A stretch of DNA of 64,000 nt from Kaistia defluvii (GCF_026343955.1 NZ_JAPKNI010000003.1:496001-560000), one strand, 5' to 3'. Counted from the first letter of the stretch, positions 23,979-36,938 are shown. Translations and numbers: made by a program. Notes: generated by a model from the sequence alone, not told the origin.

Positions 23979-25298
23979 ATGCGAACCGTGACAATCGACG
24001 AGGCGTTGAACGCCGCCGGAACCGGGGCGTTCCAGCGCCGCCTGTTCCTGATCTTCGGCCTCGTCTGGACGGCCGATGCCATGCAGGTGCTGTCGATCGG
24101 CTTCACCGCGCCCTCGATCGCCAAGTCTTTCGGCCTGACCCTGCCCGTGGCGCTGCAGACCGGCACGATCTTCTTCGTCGGCATGCTGATCGGCGCGGCC
24201 CTTTTCGGCCGTCTCGCCGACCGCATCGGCCGCCGCAACCTACTGATCGTCACCGTGCTGCTCGACGCCTTGTTCGGCCTCGCCTCGGCCTTCGCCTCCG
24301 ATTTCACCATGCTGCTGGTGTTCCGCTTCATCACCGGCCTCGCCGTCGGCGGTACGCTGCCGGTCGATTATGCGATGATGGCCGAATTCCTGCCGGCCAA
24401 CCGGCGCGGACGCTGGCTCGTCGGCCTCGAGGGCTTCTGGGCCGTCGGCACGGTGATCGTGGCGCTCGCCGCCTGGTATGCGGCGGCCCAGGGCATGGTC
24501 GATGGCTGGCGTTTCATCTTCGTCATCACCGCGCTGCCGGCGCTGATCGGCCTCGCATTGCGCTTCTGGGTGCCGGAATCGCCCTTCTACCTGCTGCGGA
24601 ACGGCAAGCCGTCCGAAGCCAAGGCCGTGCTCGACCAGATCGCCACGACCAACGGCAAGCCCGTGCTGGGCGGCAATCTGGTCGACAAGCCGGAACCGCG
24701 CCTGCCGCTCTCCGCGCTGTTCTCGGGAACCTACGCCCGGCGCTCCTACCTGATCCTCGCGGCCTGGCTTCTGGTGTCGATTTCCTATTACGGCATCTTC
24801 GTCTGGCTGCCGGGCAAGCTGGTCTCGGCCGGCGAGCATTACGGCTTCCTGCGCGGCTACGGCTTCCTCGTGCTGCTGGCGCTGGCGCAGATCCCCGGCT
24901 ATGCGCTGGCCGCCTATGGCGTCGAGCGCTGGGGCCGCAAGCCAACCCTGATCGCTTTCCTGCTGCTCTCGGCCGTGGGCTGCTTCCTCTATGCCATCCT
25001 CACCGATCCGACGGCGGTCGGCGCCGCGATGATGCTGATGAGCTTCGCGCTGCTCGGCACCTGGGGCGCGCTCTACGCCTTTACGCCGGAGCTCTACCCC
25101 ACCTCGCTTCGCGCCAGCGGAATGGGCCTGGCGGGCGCCATGGCGCGTCTGGGAGGGCTCCTTGCCCCAACCGTCGTCGGCGCCGTCGTGACCTATTCGT
25201 TCAATATCGCGCTTGGCCTGTTCGCCGCGATCCTGTTGCTCGGCGCCCTCGCCACGGCGGCAATCGACGTCGAGACCAAGCAGAAGCCGCTAACGTAG
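23979..25298 (+). CDS. MFS transporter (AAHS/SV2-like, organic acid type)
   Basis: This 439-residue protein has twelve predicted hydrophobic segments. The loop 2-3 signature is ALFGRLADRIGRRNLLIVTV (G-x-L-x-D-R-x-G-R-R), its second-half counterpart is GVERWGRKPTLIAFL, and FITGLAVGGTLPVDYAMMAE with FLPANRRGRWLV fits the aromatic-acid/sugar porter branch (NiaP, SV2). LWGALYAFTPELYPTSLRAS-like residues appear near the end. The likely role is proton-coupled uptake of an organic acid or related small molecule; the substrate is not deducible. ATG at 23979 follows GGGGAAGAAG. It is monocistronic, with a possible operator upstream. Confidence 0.88.
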   Translation: MRTVTIDEALNAAGTGAFQRRLFLIFGLVWTADAMQVLSIGFTAPSIAKSFGLTLPVALQTGTIFFVGMLIGAALFGRLADRIGRRNLLIVTVLLDALFGLASAFASDFTMLLVFRFITGLAVGGTLPVDYAMMAEFLPANRRGRWLVGLEGFWAVGTVIVALAAWYAAAQGMVDGWRFIFVITALPALIGLALRFWVPESPFYLLRNGKPSEAKAVLDQIATTNGKPVLGGNLVDKPEPRLPLSALFSGTYARRSYLILAAWLLVSISYYGIFVWLPGKLVSAGEHYGFLRGYGFLVLLALAQIPGYALAAYGVERWGRKPTLIAFLLLSAVGCFLYAILTDPTAVGAAMMLMSFALLGTWGALYAFTPELYPTSLRASGMGLAGAMARLGGLLAPTVVGAVVTYSFNIALGLFAAILLLGALATAAIDVETKQKPLT

Positions 25299-25320
25299 GG
25301 CGGCTGGGGGCGCAGGTAGA

Positions 25321-25444
25321 CCCTCCCCCTCCCTCTCCCGCAAGCGGGCGAGGGAGCTCGCCTGTGTTTGTTGAAGCGCCGGGCCATTGAAGAGCGCCGG
25401 CCGAAGAGCCCTCGCCCGCTTGCGGGAGATGGCTGGGTGAGGGG
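25321..25444. repeat. intergenic double-hairpin repeat, copy 3
   Basis: The left half CCCTCCCCCTCCCTCTCCCG continues CAAGCGGGCGAGGGA. The right half starts CCCTCGCCCGCTTGCGGGAG and ends GGCTGGGTGAGGGG. The middle of about 50 bp is unique. It lies in the convergent gap between the MFS gene and lpdA, before their shared terminator. Confidence 0.8.
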
Positions 25445-25464
25445 CCAGCTTGCTGCCAAAAACG

Positions 25465-25504
25465 AAAAAGCCGGCGCCCTTCCGAAGAGGGGCGCCGGCT
25501 TTTT
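25465..25504. terminator. bidirectional terminator between the MFS gene and lpdA
   Basis: AAAAAGCCGGCGCCC pairs perfectly with GGGCGCCGGCTTTTT across a 10-base loop. It has A and T tracts on both sides, so it can serve both convergent transcripts. Confidence 0.92.
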
Positions 25505-25551
25505 GTCGTCTGCCAAATCGCCGGACAATGCCCGGCGACAGCCAAAGAATC

Positions 25552-26955
25552 CTACATGTGGATCGGCTTGAACCAGGCGGCGAGCGCCGCTTCCTTGATC
25601 GATTCCGACATCGTCGGATGGGCATGCGTCGAGCGGCCGAGATCCTCGGCCGAGCCGGCGAATTCCATCAGCACCACGGCCTCATGGATCATCTCGCCGG
25701 CGCCCTTGCCGACGATATGTGCGCCGAGCAGGCGGTCGGTCGTCGCATCCGCCAGGATCTTGACGAAACCGTCCGTGGCCAGCATTGCCCGAGCGCGGCC
25801 ATTGGCCGAGAACGGGAACTTGCCGACCTTGTAGGCGATGCCAGCGGCCTTCAGTTCTTCTTCGGTGGCGCCGACGGTCGCGACTTCCGGGCTCGTGTAG
25901 ACGACGCTCGGGATCGCGCCGTAGTTCACGTGCCCCGCCTGGCCCGCCAGGATCTCGGCGACGGCGACGCCTTCGTCCTCGGCCTTGTGGGCCAGCATCG
26001 GGCCGGCGATGACGTCGCCGATCGCGTAGATGCCGGGGACATTGGTCTGGTAATGGCCATCGACCTTGACGCGCTTGCGCTCGTCCAGCTCGACGCCGAC
26101 GCCTTCGAGGCCCAGGCCTTCCGTGAACGGACGGCGACCGATCGCGACCAGCACGACATCGGCTTCCAGCGTCTCGGCGGCGGCCTCACCGGCCTGGGCC
26201 GGCTCGACGGTGACCTTCAGCGTCTTGCCGCTGGTGTCGACGGCAGTAACCTTGGTGCCGAGCTTGAAGGCGAAGCCCTGCTTCTCCAACAGGCGCTGGA
26301 ACTGCTTGGCCACTTCGCCGTCCATGCCGGGAAGCACGCGGTCGAGATATTCGACGACGGTCACTTCCGCGCCGAGGCGACGCCAGACCGAGCCAAGCTC
26401 GAGGCCGATGACGCCGGCGCCGACGACCAGAAGCTTGCCCGGAACCTTGGTGAGCTCCAGCGCGCCGGTCGAGGTGACCACGCGCTGCTCGTCGATCGCG
26501 ACGCCGGGAAGCGGCGCGGAGTCGGAGCCCGTGGCGATGACGATCGCCTTGGTCTCCAGCGTCTCGGAGGTGCCGTCTTCCTTGGTCACGACGACCTTGC
26601 CGGGCGCGGCGATCGAGCCGGTGCCGATATGGCCGTCGATCTTGTTCTTCTTGAACAGGTAGGCGACGCCATCGACGTTCGACTTCACCGTCGCGCTCTT
26701 GTGCGCGAGCATGACCGGCAGGTCCAGCTTGGGCTTGGCGACCTTGATGCCGAGCGCGTCGAGATGGCCGACCTCGTCGAACATCTCGGAAGCGTGCAGC
26801 AGGGCCTTGGACGGAATGCAGCCGATGTTGAGGCAAGTACCGCCATAGGTCGCGCGCTTCTCGACGACAGCGACCTTCAGGCCGAGCTGTGCTGCCTTGA
26901 TGGCGCAGACATAGCCACCCGGACCGGAACCGATGACGATGAGATCGTAGGACAT
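25552..26955 (-). CDS. lpdA: dihydrolipoyl dehydrogenase (E3 of 2-oxoglutarate dehydrogenase)
   Basis: E3 reoxidises the lipoyl group of E2 and passes electrons to NAD. The 467-residue flavoprotein has the FAD motif [19 protein letters not shown], the redox disulfide [15 protein letters not shown], the NAD motif [17 protein letters not shown], the second FAD motif [20 protein letters not shown], and the C-terminal His-Glu pair in [14 protein letters not shown]. Its place at the end of the suc cluster, 251 bp after sucB, assigns it to the 2-oxoglutarate complex, though it may serve others. Confidence 0.97.
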   Translation of the reverse strand: MSYDLIVIGSGPGGYVCAIKAAQLGLKVAVVEKRATYGGTCLNIGCIPSKALLHASEMFDEVGHLDALGIKVAKPKLDLPVMLAHKSATVKSNVDGVAYLFKKNKIDGHIGTGSIAAPGKVVVTKEDGTSETLETKAIVIATGSDSAPLPGVAIDEQRVVTSTGALELTKVPGKLLVVGAGVIGLELGSVWRRLGAEVTVVEYLDRVLPGMDGEVAKQFQRLLEKQGFAFKLGTKVTAVDTSGKTLKVTVEPAQAGEAAAETLEADVVLVAIGRRPFTEGLGLEGVGVELDERKRVKVDGHYQTNVPGIYAIGDVIAGPMLAHKAEDEGVAVAEILAGQAGHVNYGAIPSVVYTSPEVATVGATEEELKAAGIAYKVGKFPFSANGRARAMLATDGFVKILADATTDRLLGAHIVGKGAGEMIHEAVVLMEFAGSAEDLGRSTHAHPTMSESIKEAALAAWFKPIHM

Positions 26956-27206
26956 GGGGTCTCCCGGACGATTTTGGCGTTAGCCAGCGGCGCTTTCAGC
27001 GCAAAAACAAATGGCCGGACGCAGGACGGGGTGCGCGAGGCGCCTATCCGCTGCTCCGGCCGGCTTGATGGAAAGGCGCGCCCGTAATGGGCGCGCGGTC
27101 TTCATGGGTCTTCGCCCCCGCCACCAGAAGGCAGCCCGAAACGCGGGAGCGCGCCGGGACTGCCTGAGGTTGGGGGACGAAAGCCATATCGGTTCCGTCC
27201 GCTCGA

Positions 27207-28439
27207 TCAGAGATCGAGGACCATGCGCTGCGGATCCTCGAGGTTCTCCTTGACGCGCACCAGGAACGTCACGGCTTCCTTGCCGTCGACGATGCGGTGA
27301 TCGTAGGAGAGCGCCAGATACATCATCGGGCGGATCTCGATCTTGCCGCCGACGACCATCGGCCGCTCCTGGATCTTGTGCATGCCGAGAATGCCCGACT
27401 GCGGCGCGTTCAGGATCGGCGTCGACATCAGCGAACCGTAGATGCCGCCATTGGTGATCGTGAAGGTGCCGCCCTGCATCTCGTCGATCTTGAGCTGGCC
27501 GTCGCGAGCACGCTTGCCGAGGCCGGCGATCGTCTTCTCGATGCCGGCGAGCGACAGCTGGTCGGCGTCACGCAGCACAGGAACGACGAGGCCCTTATCG
27601 GTGCCCACCGCGATGCCGATATTGTAGTAGTTCTTGTAGATCAGGTCGGTGCCGTCGATCTCCGCGTTGACCGCCGGGATTTCCTTCAGCGCCTGGATCA
27701 CGGCCTTGGTGAAGAAGCTCATGAAGCCGAGCTTCACGCCATGCTTCTTCTCGAACAGATCCTTGTACTGGCCGCGAAGCGCCATCACCGCGCCCATGTC
27801 GACCTCGTTGAAGGTCGTCAGCATGGCAGCGGTGTTCTGCGCATCCTTGAGGCGGCGCGCGATGGTCTGGCGCAGCTTGGTCATGCGGACGCGCTCTTCG
27901 CGCGCGGCGTCATCGGCCGGAACCGGCGCGCGAACGGCGACCGGGGCAGCCGGTGCCGGGGCGGTGGCACCGCCGGCGATGGCACCGAGCAGGTCGCCCT
28001 TGGTGACGCGGCCATCCTTGCCGGAGCCGGCCACGGCCGAGGGATCGACGCCGCTCTCGGCGGCAAGCTTGGCCACGGCCGGGCCATTCGAGCCGGCAGC
28101 GACGGTCTTGGCCGGGGCCGCAGCCGGGGCGGAAGCGGCGGGGGCAGCCGGAGCGGCCTTCGGCGCTTCCGTCTTGGCAGGCGCGGGGGCCGCGCCGGCA
28201 CCGGCGGCGGCAATCGTGCCGAGCAGCGCGCCGACGCCGACCGTGTCGCCATCCTTGGCAGCCACGGCCTCGATCACGCCGGCGACGGGCGAGGGAACCT
28301 CGATGGTGACCTTGTCGGTCTCGAGTTCGACCACCGGCTCGTCGACCGCAACGGCCTCGCCGACTTTCTTGAACCACCGCCCAATCGTCGCCTCAGTCAC
28401 GGACTCGCCGAGGGTCGGGACGCGGATTTCGGTTGCCAT
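27207..28439 (-). CDS. sucB: 2-oxoglutarate dehydrogenase E2, dihydrolipoyl succinyltransferase
   Basis: The 410 residues comprise one lipoyl domain (residues 1-77; the lipoyl lysine is in [15 protein letters not shown]), an Ala/Pro-rich linker, a peripheral-subunit-binding domain ([20 protein letters not shown], then [15 protein letters not shown]) and the catalytic core with [20 protein letters not shown] near the end. The N-terminus [19 protein letters not shown] is typical of SucB. It transfers succinyl to CoA. It follows sucA after 96 bp and precedes lpdA. Confidence 0.98.
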   Translation of the reverse strand: MATEIRVPTLGESVTEATIGRWFKKVGEAVAVDEPVVELETDKVTIEVPSPVAGVIEAVAAKDGDTVGVGALLGTIAAAGAGAAPAPAKTEAPKAAPAAPAASAPAAAPAKTVAAGSNGPAVAKLAAESGVDPSAVAGSGKDGRVTKGDLLGAIAGGATAPAPAAPVAVRAPVPADDAAREERVRMTKLRQTIARRLKDAQNTAAMLTTFNEVDMGAVMALRGQYKDLFEKKHGVKLGFMSFFTKAVIQALKEIPAVNAEIDGTDLIYKNYYNIGIAVGTDKGLVVPVLRDADQLSLAGIEKTIAGLGKRARDGQLKIDEMQGGTFTITNGGIYGSLMSTPILNAPQSGILGMHKIQERPMVVGGKIEIRPMMYLALSYDHRIVDGKEAVTFLVRVKENLEDPQRMVLDL

Positions 28440-28535
28440 GGCTTGGGTCTCTTACCGTTCGAACTTGGTGGACGTTCAGGATGATACGAAGTTTTCGGCG
28501 GCGCAGCGAGGCGCCGCCGTCTTGTCAGGGTCTTG

Positions 28536-31535
28536 TCAGGCGAGAGCGTCTTCGAGGAAGGCGTTCAGCTGGGCCAGGTGCTTCGACATCAGGCCCGTCG
28601 CCGTCGCCGCCGAAGCCGCACGGCCGACATAACGAGCGCGACTCGACTTGCCGCCGACCTGGCCGAGCACCCATTCCAGATAAGGCTCGACATGCGCCCA
28701 CGAGCCCTGGTTCTTCGGCTCTTCCTGGCACCAGACGATCTCGGCGTTCTTGAAGCGGGCGAGTTCCTGGACCAGAGCCTTGAGCGGGAACGGATAGAGC
28801 TGCTCGACGCGCAGAAGATAGACGTCGTTGATGCCGCGCTTCTCGCGCTCCTCATACAGGTCGTAATAGACCTTGCCCGCGGTCAGGACCACGCGACGGA
28901 TGCGCTCGTCCGGAACCAGCTGGATCGGCTCGTCCTTGAGGAATTCCGCATCGTCCCACAGCAGGCGGTGGAAAGAGGAGTCCGGACCCAGCTGGTCGAG
29001 CGTCGACACGGCGCGCTTGTGGCGCAGCAGCGACTTCGGCGTCATCAGGATCAACGGCTTGCGGATGTCGCGCTTCAGCTGCCGGCGCAGAATATGGTAA
29101 TAGTTCGCCGGCGTCGTGACGTTGGCGACCTGCATGTTGTCTTCCGCGCACATCTGCAGGAAGCGCTCGAGACGGGCGGAGGAATGCTCCGGACCCTGGC
29201 CCTCATAGCCATGCGGCAGCAGGCAGACGAGGCCCGACATACGCAGCCACTTGCGCTCACCCGACGAGATGAACTGATCGAACACCACCTGGGCGCCGTT
29301 GGCGAAGTCGCCGAACTGGGCTTCCCACAGCGTCAGCGCATTCGGCTCCGACAGCGAATAACCGTATTCGAAACCCAGCACCGCTTCTTCCGAGAGCATC
29401 GAGTTGATGACCTCGTAGCGCGCCTGGCCCTCGCGGAGATTGTTGAGCGGGATGAAACGCTCCTCGGTCTCCTGGTCGTAGAGCACGGAATGGCGCTGCG
29501 AGAAGGTGCCGCGCTCGACGTCCTGGCCGGACAGGCGGATCGGATTACCGTCATTGGCGAGCGTCGCGAAGGCGAGCGCCTCGGCGGTGGCCCAGTCGAT
29601 GCCGACGCCGGTCTCGATCGCCTTCTTGCGGTTGTCGAGGAAGCGCTGGACGGTGCGGTGGACATGGAAGTCCGCCGGAACGTCGGTCAGCTTGGCGCCC
29701 AGCGCCTTCAGCGTGTCGATCTCGACGCCGGTCTTGCCGCGGCGCGGCTCGTCGTCGGCAGCGGCGGCCTTGAGGCCCGCCCAAGCGCCGTCGAGCCAGT
29801 CGGCCTTGTTCGGCTTGTAGGACTGGCCCGCCTCGAACTCGACCTCGAGCCGCGAACGCCAGGCAGCCTTGGCGGCCTCGACTTCCTCGGAGGTGACCAG
29901 GCCCTCGGCGATCAGCTTCGACGAATAGATCTCGACGATCGCCGGATGGCTGCGGATGTTCTTGTACATCAGCGGCTGGGTGAAGCCCGGCTCGTCGCCT
30001 TCGTTATGACCGAAGCGGCGATAGCAGAACATGTCGATGACGACGGGCTTGTGGAACTTCTGCCGGAACTCGATCGCGATCTTGGCGGCGAAGACGACCG
30101 CTTCCGGATCATCACCGTTCACGTGGAAGATCGGCGCCTCGATCATCTTGGCGACGTCGGAGGGATAGGGCGACGAACGCGAGAAACGCGGATTCGTCGT
30201 GAAGCCGATCTGGTTGTTGACAATGAAGTGGATCGACCCGCCGGTGCGGTGTCCCTTCAGGCCCGACAGGCCGAAGCACTCGGCCACGACGCCCTGGCCG
30301 GCAAAGGCCGCATCGCCATGGAGCAGCAGCGGCAGCGTGCCGGTGCGGACGTAATCCTTGTGCAGGTCCTGCTTGGCGCGCGCCTTGCCCAGCACGACGG
30401 GATCGACGATCTCGAGGTGCGAGGGGTTGGCGGTCAGCGACAGGTGGACCTTGTTGCCGTCGAACTCGCGGTCCGAGGAAGCACCCAGATGGTACTTCAC
30501 GTCGCCCGAGCCCTCGACGTCGTCGGGCGCGTAGGAGCCGCCCTTGAACTCATGGAACAGCGCGCGGTGCGGCTTGGCCATCACCTGCGTCAGCACGTTC
30601 AAGCGGCCGCGATGGGCCATGCCGACGACGATCTCGTGCACGCCGAGCGTGCCGCCGCGCTTGATGATCTGCTCGAGCGCCGGGATCAGGCCCTCGGCGC
30701 CGTCGAGACCGAAGCGCTTGGTGCCGGTGAACTTGACGTCGAGGAACTTCTCGAAGCCCTCGGCCTCGATCAGTTTGTTCAGGATCGCCTTCTTGCCTTC
30801 CGGCGTGAAGGTGATTGCCTTGTCCGGCCCCTCGATGCGCTCCTGGATCCAGGCCTTCTCGACCGGGTCGGAGATGTGCATGAACTCGACGCCGAGCGTC
30901 GAGCAATAGGTACGCTTCAGGATCTCCAGCATCTCGGGGATGGTGGCGAATTCGAGCCCGAGAACGTTGTCGATGAAGATCTTGCGGCTGTAGTCAGCCT
31001 CGGTGAAGCCATAGGTGGAGGGGTGAAGCTCCTCATGGTCGCCGGCAATGGCGATATGCAGCGGATCGAGGTCCGCATGCAGATGGCCGCGCATGCGATA
31101 GGCGCGGATCATCATGATCGCACGCACGCTGTCGCGCGCCGCCTGCTGGATCGCCGCCTCGGTGAGGGCCGGCGCCGCCGCCTGGCCGTTCGGCGCCGGC
31201 GCCGTCTGGGCCGCCTTCGCCTTCAGCTTGTCGGCGACGTTCTTTTCGATCTGGCCCCAGTTGCCATCCATGGCCGAGACGAGCTCGCCATTGGCATGAA
31301 GCGGCCAGTCGGCGCGCTTCCAGGGCGCGCCGCGCGCCTCGGCCACGACAGCCTTCGGATCATCCCTCAACGCCGAGAAGAACGACTGCCACTCCGGGTC
31401 GACCGAAGCGGGATCGTTCTGATAGCGCGCATAAAGATCCTCGATATAGGTGGCGTTGCCACCATAGAGGAAGGAAGAGGTCGCAAAGGCCGCGTTGGCT
31501 TGCTCGCGTGACATGTGCTGGCTGAGGAGCGCCAC
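28536..31535 (-). CDS. sucA: 2-oxoglutarate dehydrogenase E1 component
   Basis: This thiamine-diphosphate enzyme decarboxylates 2-oxoglutarate. The signature FLYGGNATYIEDLYARYQND near the N-terminus, YSRKIFIDNVLGLEFATIPE, LLLHGDAAFAGQGVVAECFG (TPP-linked loop), GFTTNPRFSRSSPYPSDVAK and CQEEPKNQGSWAHVEPYLEW are all family-specific. I chose a GTG at 31535 (999 residues) because AAGGAG lies 8 bp before it; an ATG seven codons later at 31514 is also possible. A longer open frame upstream lacks a ribosome-binding site. sucD is 86 bp upstream and sucB 96 bp downstream. Confidence 0.96.
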   Translation of the reverse strand: MALLSQHMSREQANAAFATSSFLYGGNATYIEDLYARYQNDPASVDPEWQSFFSALRDDPKAVVAEARGAPWKRADWPLHANGELVSAMDGNWGQIEKNVADKLKAKAAQTAPAPNGQAAAPALTEAAIQQAARDSVRAIMMIRAYRMRGHLHADLDPLHIAIAGDHEELHPSTYGFTEADYSRKIFIDNVLGLEFATIPEMLEILKRTYCSTLGVEFMHISDPVEKAWIQERIEGPDKAITFTPEGKKAILNKLIEAEGFEKFLDVKFTGTKRFGLDGAEGLIPALEQIIKRGGTLGVHEIVVGMAHRGRLNVLTQVMAKPHRALFHEFKGGSYAPDDVEGSGDVKYHLGASSDREFDGNKVHLSLTANPSHLEIVDPVVLGKARAKQDLHKDYVRTGTLPLLLHGDAAFAGQGVVAECFGLSGLKGHRTGGSIHFIVNNQIGFTTNPRFSRSSPYPSDVAKMIEAPIFHVNGDDPEAVVFAAKIAIEFRQKFHKPVVIDMFCYRRFGHNEGDEPGFTQPLMYKNIRSHPAIVEIYSSKLIAEGLVTSEEVEAAKAAWRSRLEVEFEAGQSYKPNKADWLDGAWAGLKAAAADDEPRRGKTGVEIDTLKALGAKLTDVPADFHVHRTVQRFLDNRKKAIETGVGIDWATAEALAFATLANDGNPIRLSGQDVERGTFSQRHSVLYDQETEERFIPLNNLREGQARYEVINSMLSEEAVLGFEYGYSLSEPNALTLWEAQFGDFANGAQVVFDQFISSGERKWLRMSGLVCLLPHGYEGQGPEHSSARLERFLQMCAEDNMQVANVTTPANYYHILRRQLKRDIRKPLILMTPKSLLRHKRAVSTLDQLGPDSSFHRLLWDDAEFLKDEPIQLVPDERIRRVVLTAGKVYYDLYEEREKRGINDVYLLRVEQLYPFPLKALVQELARFKNAEIVWCQEEPKNQGSWAHVEPYLEWVLGQVGGKSSRARYVGRAASAATATGLMSKHLAQLNAFLEDALA

Positions 31536-31621
31536 GCCCCTCTCTCCTTGATCGCGCGGCCACGCGCCGCGCTCTTGTTGAAAAACCGACATTCCGGCAC
31601 TCGGAATGTCGGTCTTGTCGC

Positions 31622-32505
31622 TTAGCCCTTCAAGACCTCAACCAAGGTCTTTCCAAGGCGCGCCGGCGACGGCGACACCCGGATACCCGCAGCTTCCATC
31701 GCCGCGATCTTGTCTTCCGCGCCGCCCTTGCCGCCGGAGATGATCGCACCGGCATGGCCCATGCGACGTCCCGGAGGCGCCGTGCGGCCGGCGATGAAGC
31801 CGACCATCGGCTTCTTGCGGCCGCGCTTGGCCTCGTCGGCCAGGAACTGCGCTGCATCTTCCTCGGCAGAGCCGCCGATCTCGCCGATCATGACGATCGA
31901 CGTGGTCTCATCATCGGCCAAGAACATTTCCAAAATGTCGATGAACTCGGTGCCCTTGACCGGATCGCCGCCAATGCCCACGGCCGTGGTCTGGCCGAGG
32001 CCTTCCTGGGTCGTCTGGAACACGGCTTCATAGGTCAGCGTGCCGGAGCGCGAGACGATGCCGACCGAGCCCTTCTTGAAGATGTTGGCCGGCATGATGC
32101 CGATCTTCGAGGCGTCGGCGGTGACGATGCCGGGGCAGTTCGGGCCGATCAGGCGCGACTTGGAGCCGGACAGCGAGCGCTTGACGCGCACCATGTCGAG
32201 CACCGGGATGCCTTCGGTGATGCAGACGATCAGCGGGATCTCGGCGTCGATCGCCTCGCAGATCGCGTCGGCGGCGCCCGGCGGCGGCACGTAGATGACC
32301 GATGCGTCGGCGCCGGTCGCGTGCTTGGCTTCGGCGACGGTGTCGAACACCGGCAGGCCGAGATGGGTCTGACCACCCTTGCCGGGCGACGTTCCGCCAA
32401 CGACCTGCGTGCCATAGGCGAGCGCCTGCTCGGAATGGAAGGTGCCGTTCTTGCCGGTGAAGCCCTGGGTGATGAGCTTGGTATTCTTGTCGATCAGGAT
32501 GGACA

Positions 32506-32506
<1 letters not shown>
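31622..32506 (-). CDS. sucD: succinyl-CoA synthetase, alpha subunit
   Basis: The 294-residue alpha subunit binds CoA and carries the phosphohistidine. The N-terminus reads [20 protein letters not shown], the CoA site is [20 protein letters not shown], and the active His lies in [20 protein letters not shown]. It pairs with SucC to make ATP or GTP from succinyl-CoA. Its start shares one base with the sucC stop, which favours equal synthesis of the two subunits. Confidence 0.98.
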
Positions 32507-33705
<1,199 letters not shown>

Positions 33706-33756
33706 CGATGACGTTCCGCCTTTGGGGATCGTTGTCTTGGTGCGGGTCTCGGGCGA

Positions 33757-34755
<999 letters not shown>

Positions 34756-34870
34756 TCATGTGGCAGATGTGCGTCTGCCGGAACGCGCGTGGTCTAACGC
34801 CATTGCGTGACGGGTGCAAGTCGGTCGAGCGCCTTACGTGGCGGCAATCCGCCAAATATCGCAGCAGTTT

Positions 34871-34880
34871 ACGTTAACGT
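34871..34880. promoter_or_regulatory. palindrome ACGTTAACGT upstream of mdh
   Basis: This 10-bp perfect palindrome lies about 150 bp before the mdh start and touches the zapE stop. A further TTACGT occurs at 34834-34839. Its core resembles the inverted repeat in front of sdhC, so a shared regulator is possible but unproven. Confidence 0.35.
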
Positions 34881-36046
34881 CATGTCTCGACGATGAAGCC
34901 GCGGTGCACTTGTTGCAGATATTCCTCGGACCGCATTTCCGTCAGGCGCGACGCCGTGCGGGCAAATTCGAACGCCTCGGTCCCGGTTTCGGCGGTGTAG
35001 AGATGGTCCGGCTCCGCCGCCGCCGAAACGATGATGCGGACATGTCCATCATACAGCGCATCGATCAGGGTGATGAAGCGCTTGGCTTCGTTGCGCCGCG
35101 CGTCGTCCATGACGGGAATGTGATCGATCAGCACGGTATGAAATGCATGCGCGACAGCAAGGAAGTCGCTGGCACCGAGCGGCTTGCCGCAAAGATCGGA
35201 GAAATCGAATCGCGCGACACTATCCACCGCCTGCGGAACCACTACGTCTCTGCCCAGCACCGCGAGGGTGGAAGGCTCGCCGTGTGACGTTTTCGTCAAC
35301 TGGAGCCAGGCGGCATCGAGCGCCGCGTCGGCGTCCGGTCCGAGCGGCGTCAGATAGACCGGCGCCTTGCCGACCTTTTCCTGGCGGTAGTCGGTTCGGG
35401 ACGCGAGCCGCACCACCTCGACCCGCTCCTTCAGCAGGGCAATGAAAGGCAGGAAGTGATTCCGGTTGAGGCCGCCACGATAGAGATCGTCGGGATCGAC
35501 ATTGGAGGTCGCCACCAGCACGACGCCGCGCGAGAACAGCTGCGTGAACAGCCGCCCCAGGATCATCGCGTCGGCGATGTCGGTGACGGTAAACTCGTCG
35601 AAACAGAGGAGCTGCGTCTCGGCCGCGATCTCTTCGGCCACAGGCAGGATAGGATCCTCGCCGGAAACCGTGCCGGCCTTGATCGCCTCGCGCATGCGGA
35701 AGACGCGGGCGTGCACGTCGGCCATGAAGTCGTTGAAATGCGCCCGGCGCTTGCGCTGCGGTGCCGCGCGCTCGAAGAACAGATCCATCAGCATGGTCTT
35801 GCCGCGACCGACATCACCATGGATGTACAGGCCGCGCACGAGCGGAGTCGCGGCCTCGCGCTTGCCAAACAGCCAGCCCAGCGCGCTCGACTTGCGGGCG
35901 AGACGACGTTCCGCAAGCCGCGCGTTGAGGGCATCGAACTTGGCAACGAGAGCGCGCTGCGCCGGATCTTCCTCGAGTTCGCCCTTGGCGACGAGCTCGC
36001 GATAGGCGTCTGCGACGCGCGAAACGACCGGCAGGCCCTGGCTCAC
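34880..36046 (-). CDS. zapE: cell division protein ZapE (AFG1-like ATPase)
   Basis: ZapE is an ATPase that acts on FtsZ rings late in division; mitochondrial relatives are AFG1/LACE1. The 388-residue protein has Walker A RGLYIHGDVGRGKTMLMDLF, RRAHFNDFMADVHARVFRMR, Walker B LLCFDEFTVTDIADAMILGR, VVLVATSNVDPDDLYRGGLN and the sensor region FADLCGKPLG-like DFSDLCGKPLGASDFLAVAH. It lies upstream of mdh on the same strand, a conserved Rhizobiales neighbourhood, with a 157-bp gap. Confidence 0.95.
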   Translation of the reverse strand: MSQGLPVVSRVADAYRELVAKGELEEDPAQRALVAKFDALNARLAERRLARKSSALGWLFGKREAATPLVRGLYIHGDVGRGKTMLMDLFFERAAPQRKRRAHFNDFMADVHARVFRMREAIKAGTVSGEDPILPVAEEIAAETQLLCFDEFTVTDIADAMILGRLFTQLFSRGVVLVATSNVDPDDLYRGGLNRNHFLPFIALLKERVEVVRLASRTDYRQEKVGKAPVYLTPLGPDADAALDAAWLQLTKTSHGEPSTLAVLGRDVVVPQAVDSVARFDFSDLCGKPLGASDFLAVAHAFHTVLIDHIPVMDDARRNEAKRFITLIDALYDGHVRIIVSAAAEPDHLYTAETGTEAFEFARTASRLTEMRSEEYLQQVHRGFIVET

Positions 36047-36087
36047 CCGAATTCCCCTACACGGCCCTCATGGGAGGGCCGGCCTGT

Positions 36088-36666
36088 TCAGCGATAGAAC
36101 GAAACCGCCGCGCCGCTCGTGGTCTGGCCATTGAACTGGGTCTTGCCGGTCGAATTCAGGCTGGCGACCGAAACGCCATTGGCGCCGGCCAGCACCACCT
36201 GCGAGCCGGACAGACTCCAGGCGGAGATCGACTTCAAGGTCGGCGACTGGCAGCCGCGCGTCGAAGCGCGGTACCCGCCGGTCCAGCTCGTCAGCGTCAT
36301 GAACAGCTGGCAGCTTTCGCCGCCCGACTGCAGCGTCCAGCCGCCCAGCAGGTCCGTGCGGCCGATCTCGCCACCGGAGGCGGTCGAAACCGGCGGCGGC
36401 GCCGTTGCTGCGGATCCCAAGGGGGTTGCACCGGGAAGCGTGCCCTGATCCATCGGCGCGGGGGTCTGGGCATTCGGATCCATCGGCGGCGGCGGCAGCG
36501 TATTGCGCGTCACGGGCGCCGAGGCGACCGGCGGCAGCGTATCGCTTTCGACCGGCTTGGCCGAACGCTCCATCGGGCCGAGGCCAATGGCCCCGAACGA
36601 GCCGCAACCGCTCAAGGCGGCCGCCATCATGGCGACCAGGCCGATCGGCGCGAGACGTCGGGACAT
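36088..36666 (-). CDS. AprI/Inh-family protease inhibitor lipoprotein (Omp19-like)
   Basis: The 192-residue product has a lipoprotein signal (MSRRLAPIGLVAMMAAALSG followed by the lipobox Cys), a Pro-rich linker and a C-terminal beta-barrel domain of the Inh family (LLGGWTLQSGGESCQLFMTL, RGCQSPTLKSISAWSLSG, FNGQTTSGAAVSFYR). Omp19 of Brucella is an outer-membrane lipoprotein that inhibits proteases. By domain order this is its counterpart. The start at 36666 follows GGAGAAGCTC; ATGs at 36678 and 36681 would add four or five residues. It lies 41 bp upstream of zapE on the same strand. Confidence 0.8.
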   Translation of the reverse strand: MSRRLAPIGLVAMMAAALSGCGSFGAIGLGPMERSAKPVESDTLPPVASAPVTRNTLPPPPMDPNAQTPAPMDQGTLPGATPLGSAATAPPPVSTASGGEIGRTDLLGGWTLQSGGESCQLFMTLTSWTGGYRASTRGCQSPTLKSISAWSLSGSQVVLAGANGVSVASLNSTGKTQFNGQTTSGAAVSFYR

Positions 36667-36938
36667 GAGCTTCTCCATCATCGAAATCCTCGGTGCCGCA
36701 ATAGTGTACGGGCACAATCGAGCCGCTTTGAGGCAGGCGGAAAAACGCGGAGCCACTCGTCAAGCGGATCGACGGCCGCGCTGGAAGCACGCACCAGTCG
36801 ATCGGGACGAGAGGAATGATGGGAGATCACTCGAAATTCCGCAGCCTATCGTGCTTGGCGCAATACGGCATTCCGCCGGCGACGACAAGCCTCGTTCAGA
36901 CACGGTTAACCAAGAAAGCGAACCGTGTGGCACGTCTG

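Noticed and set aside
28533-31511. Open frame of 992 codons on the + strand opposite sucA
   Set aside because: It is the antisense shadow of a highly biased GC-rich gene. Its product is a Leu/Arg/Asp/Val-rich sequence with no family motif.
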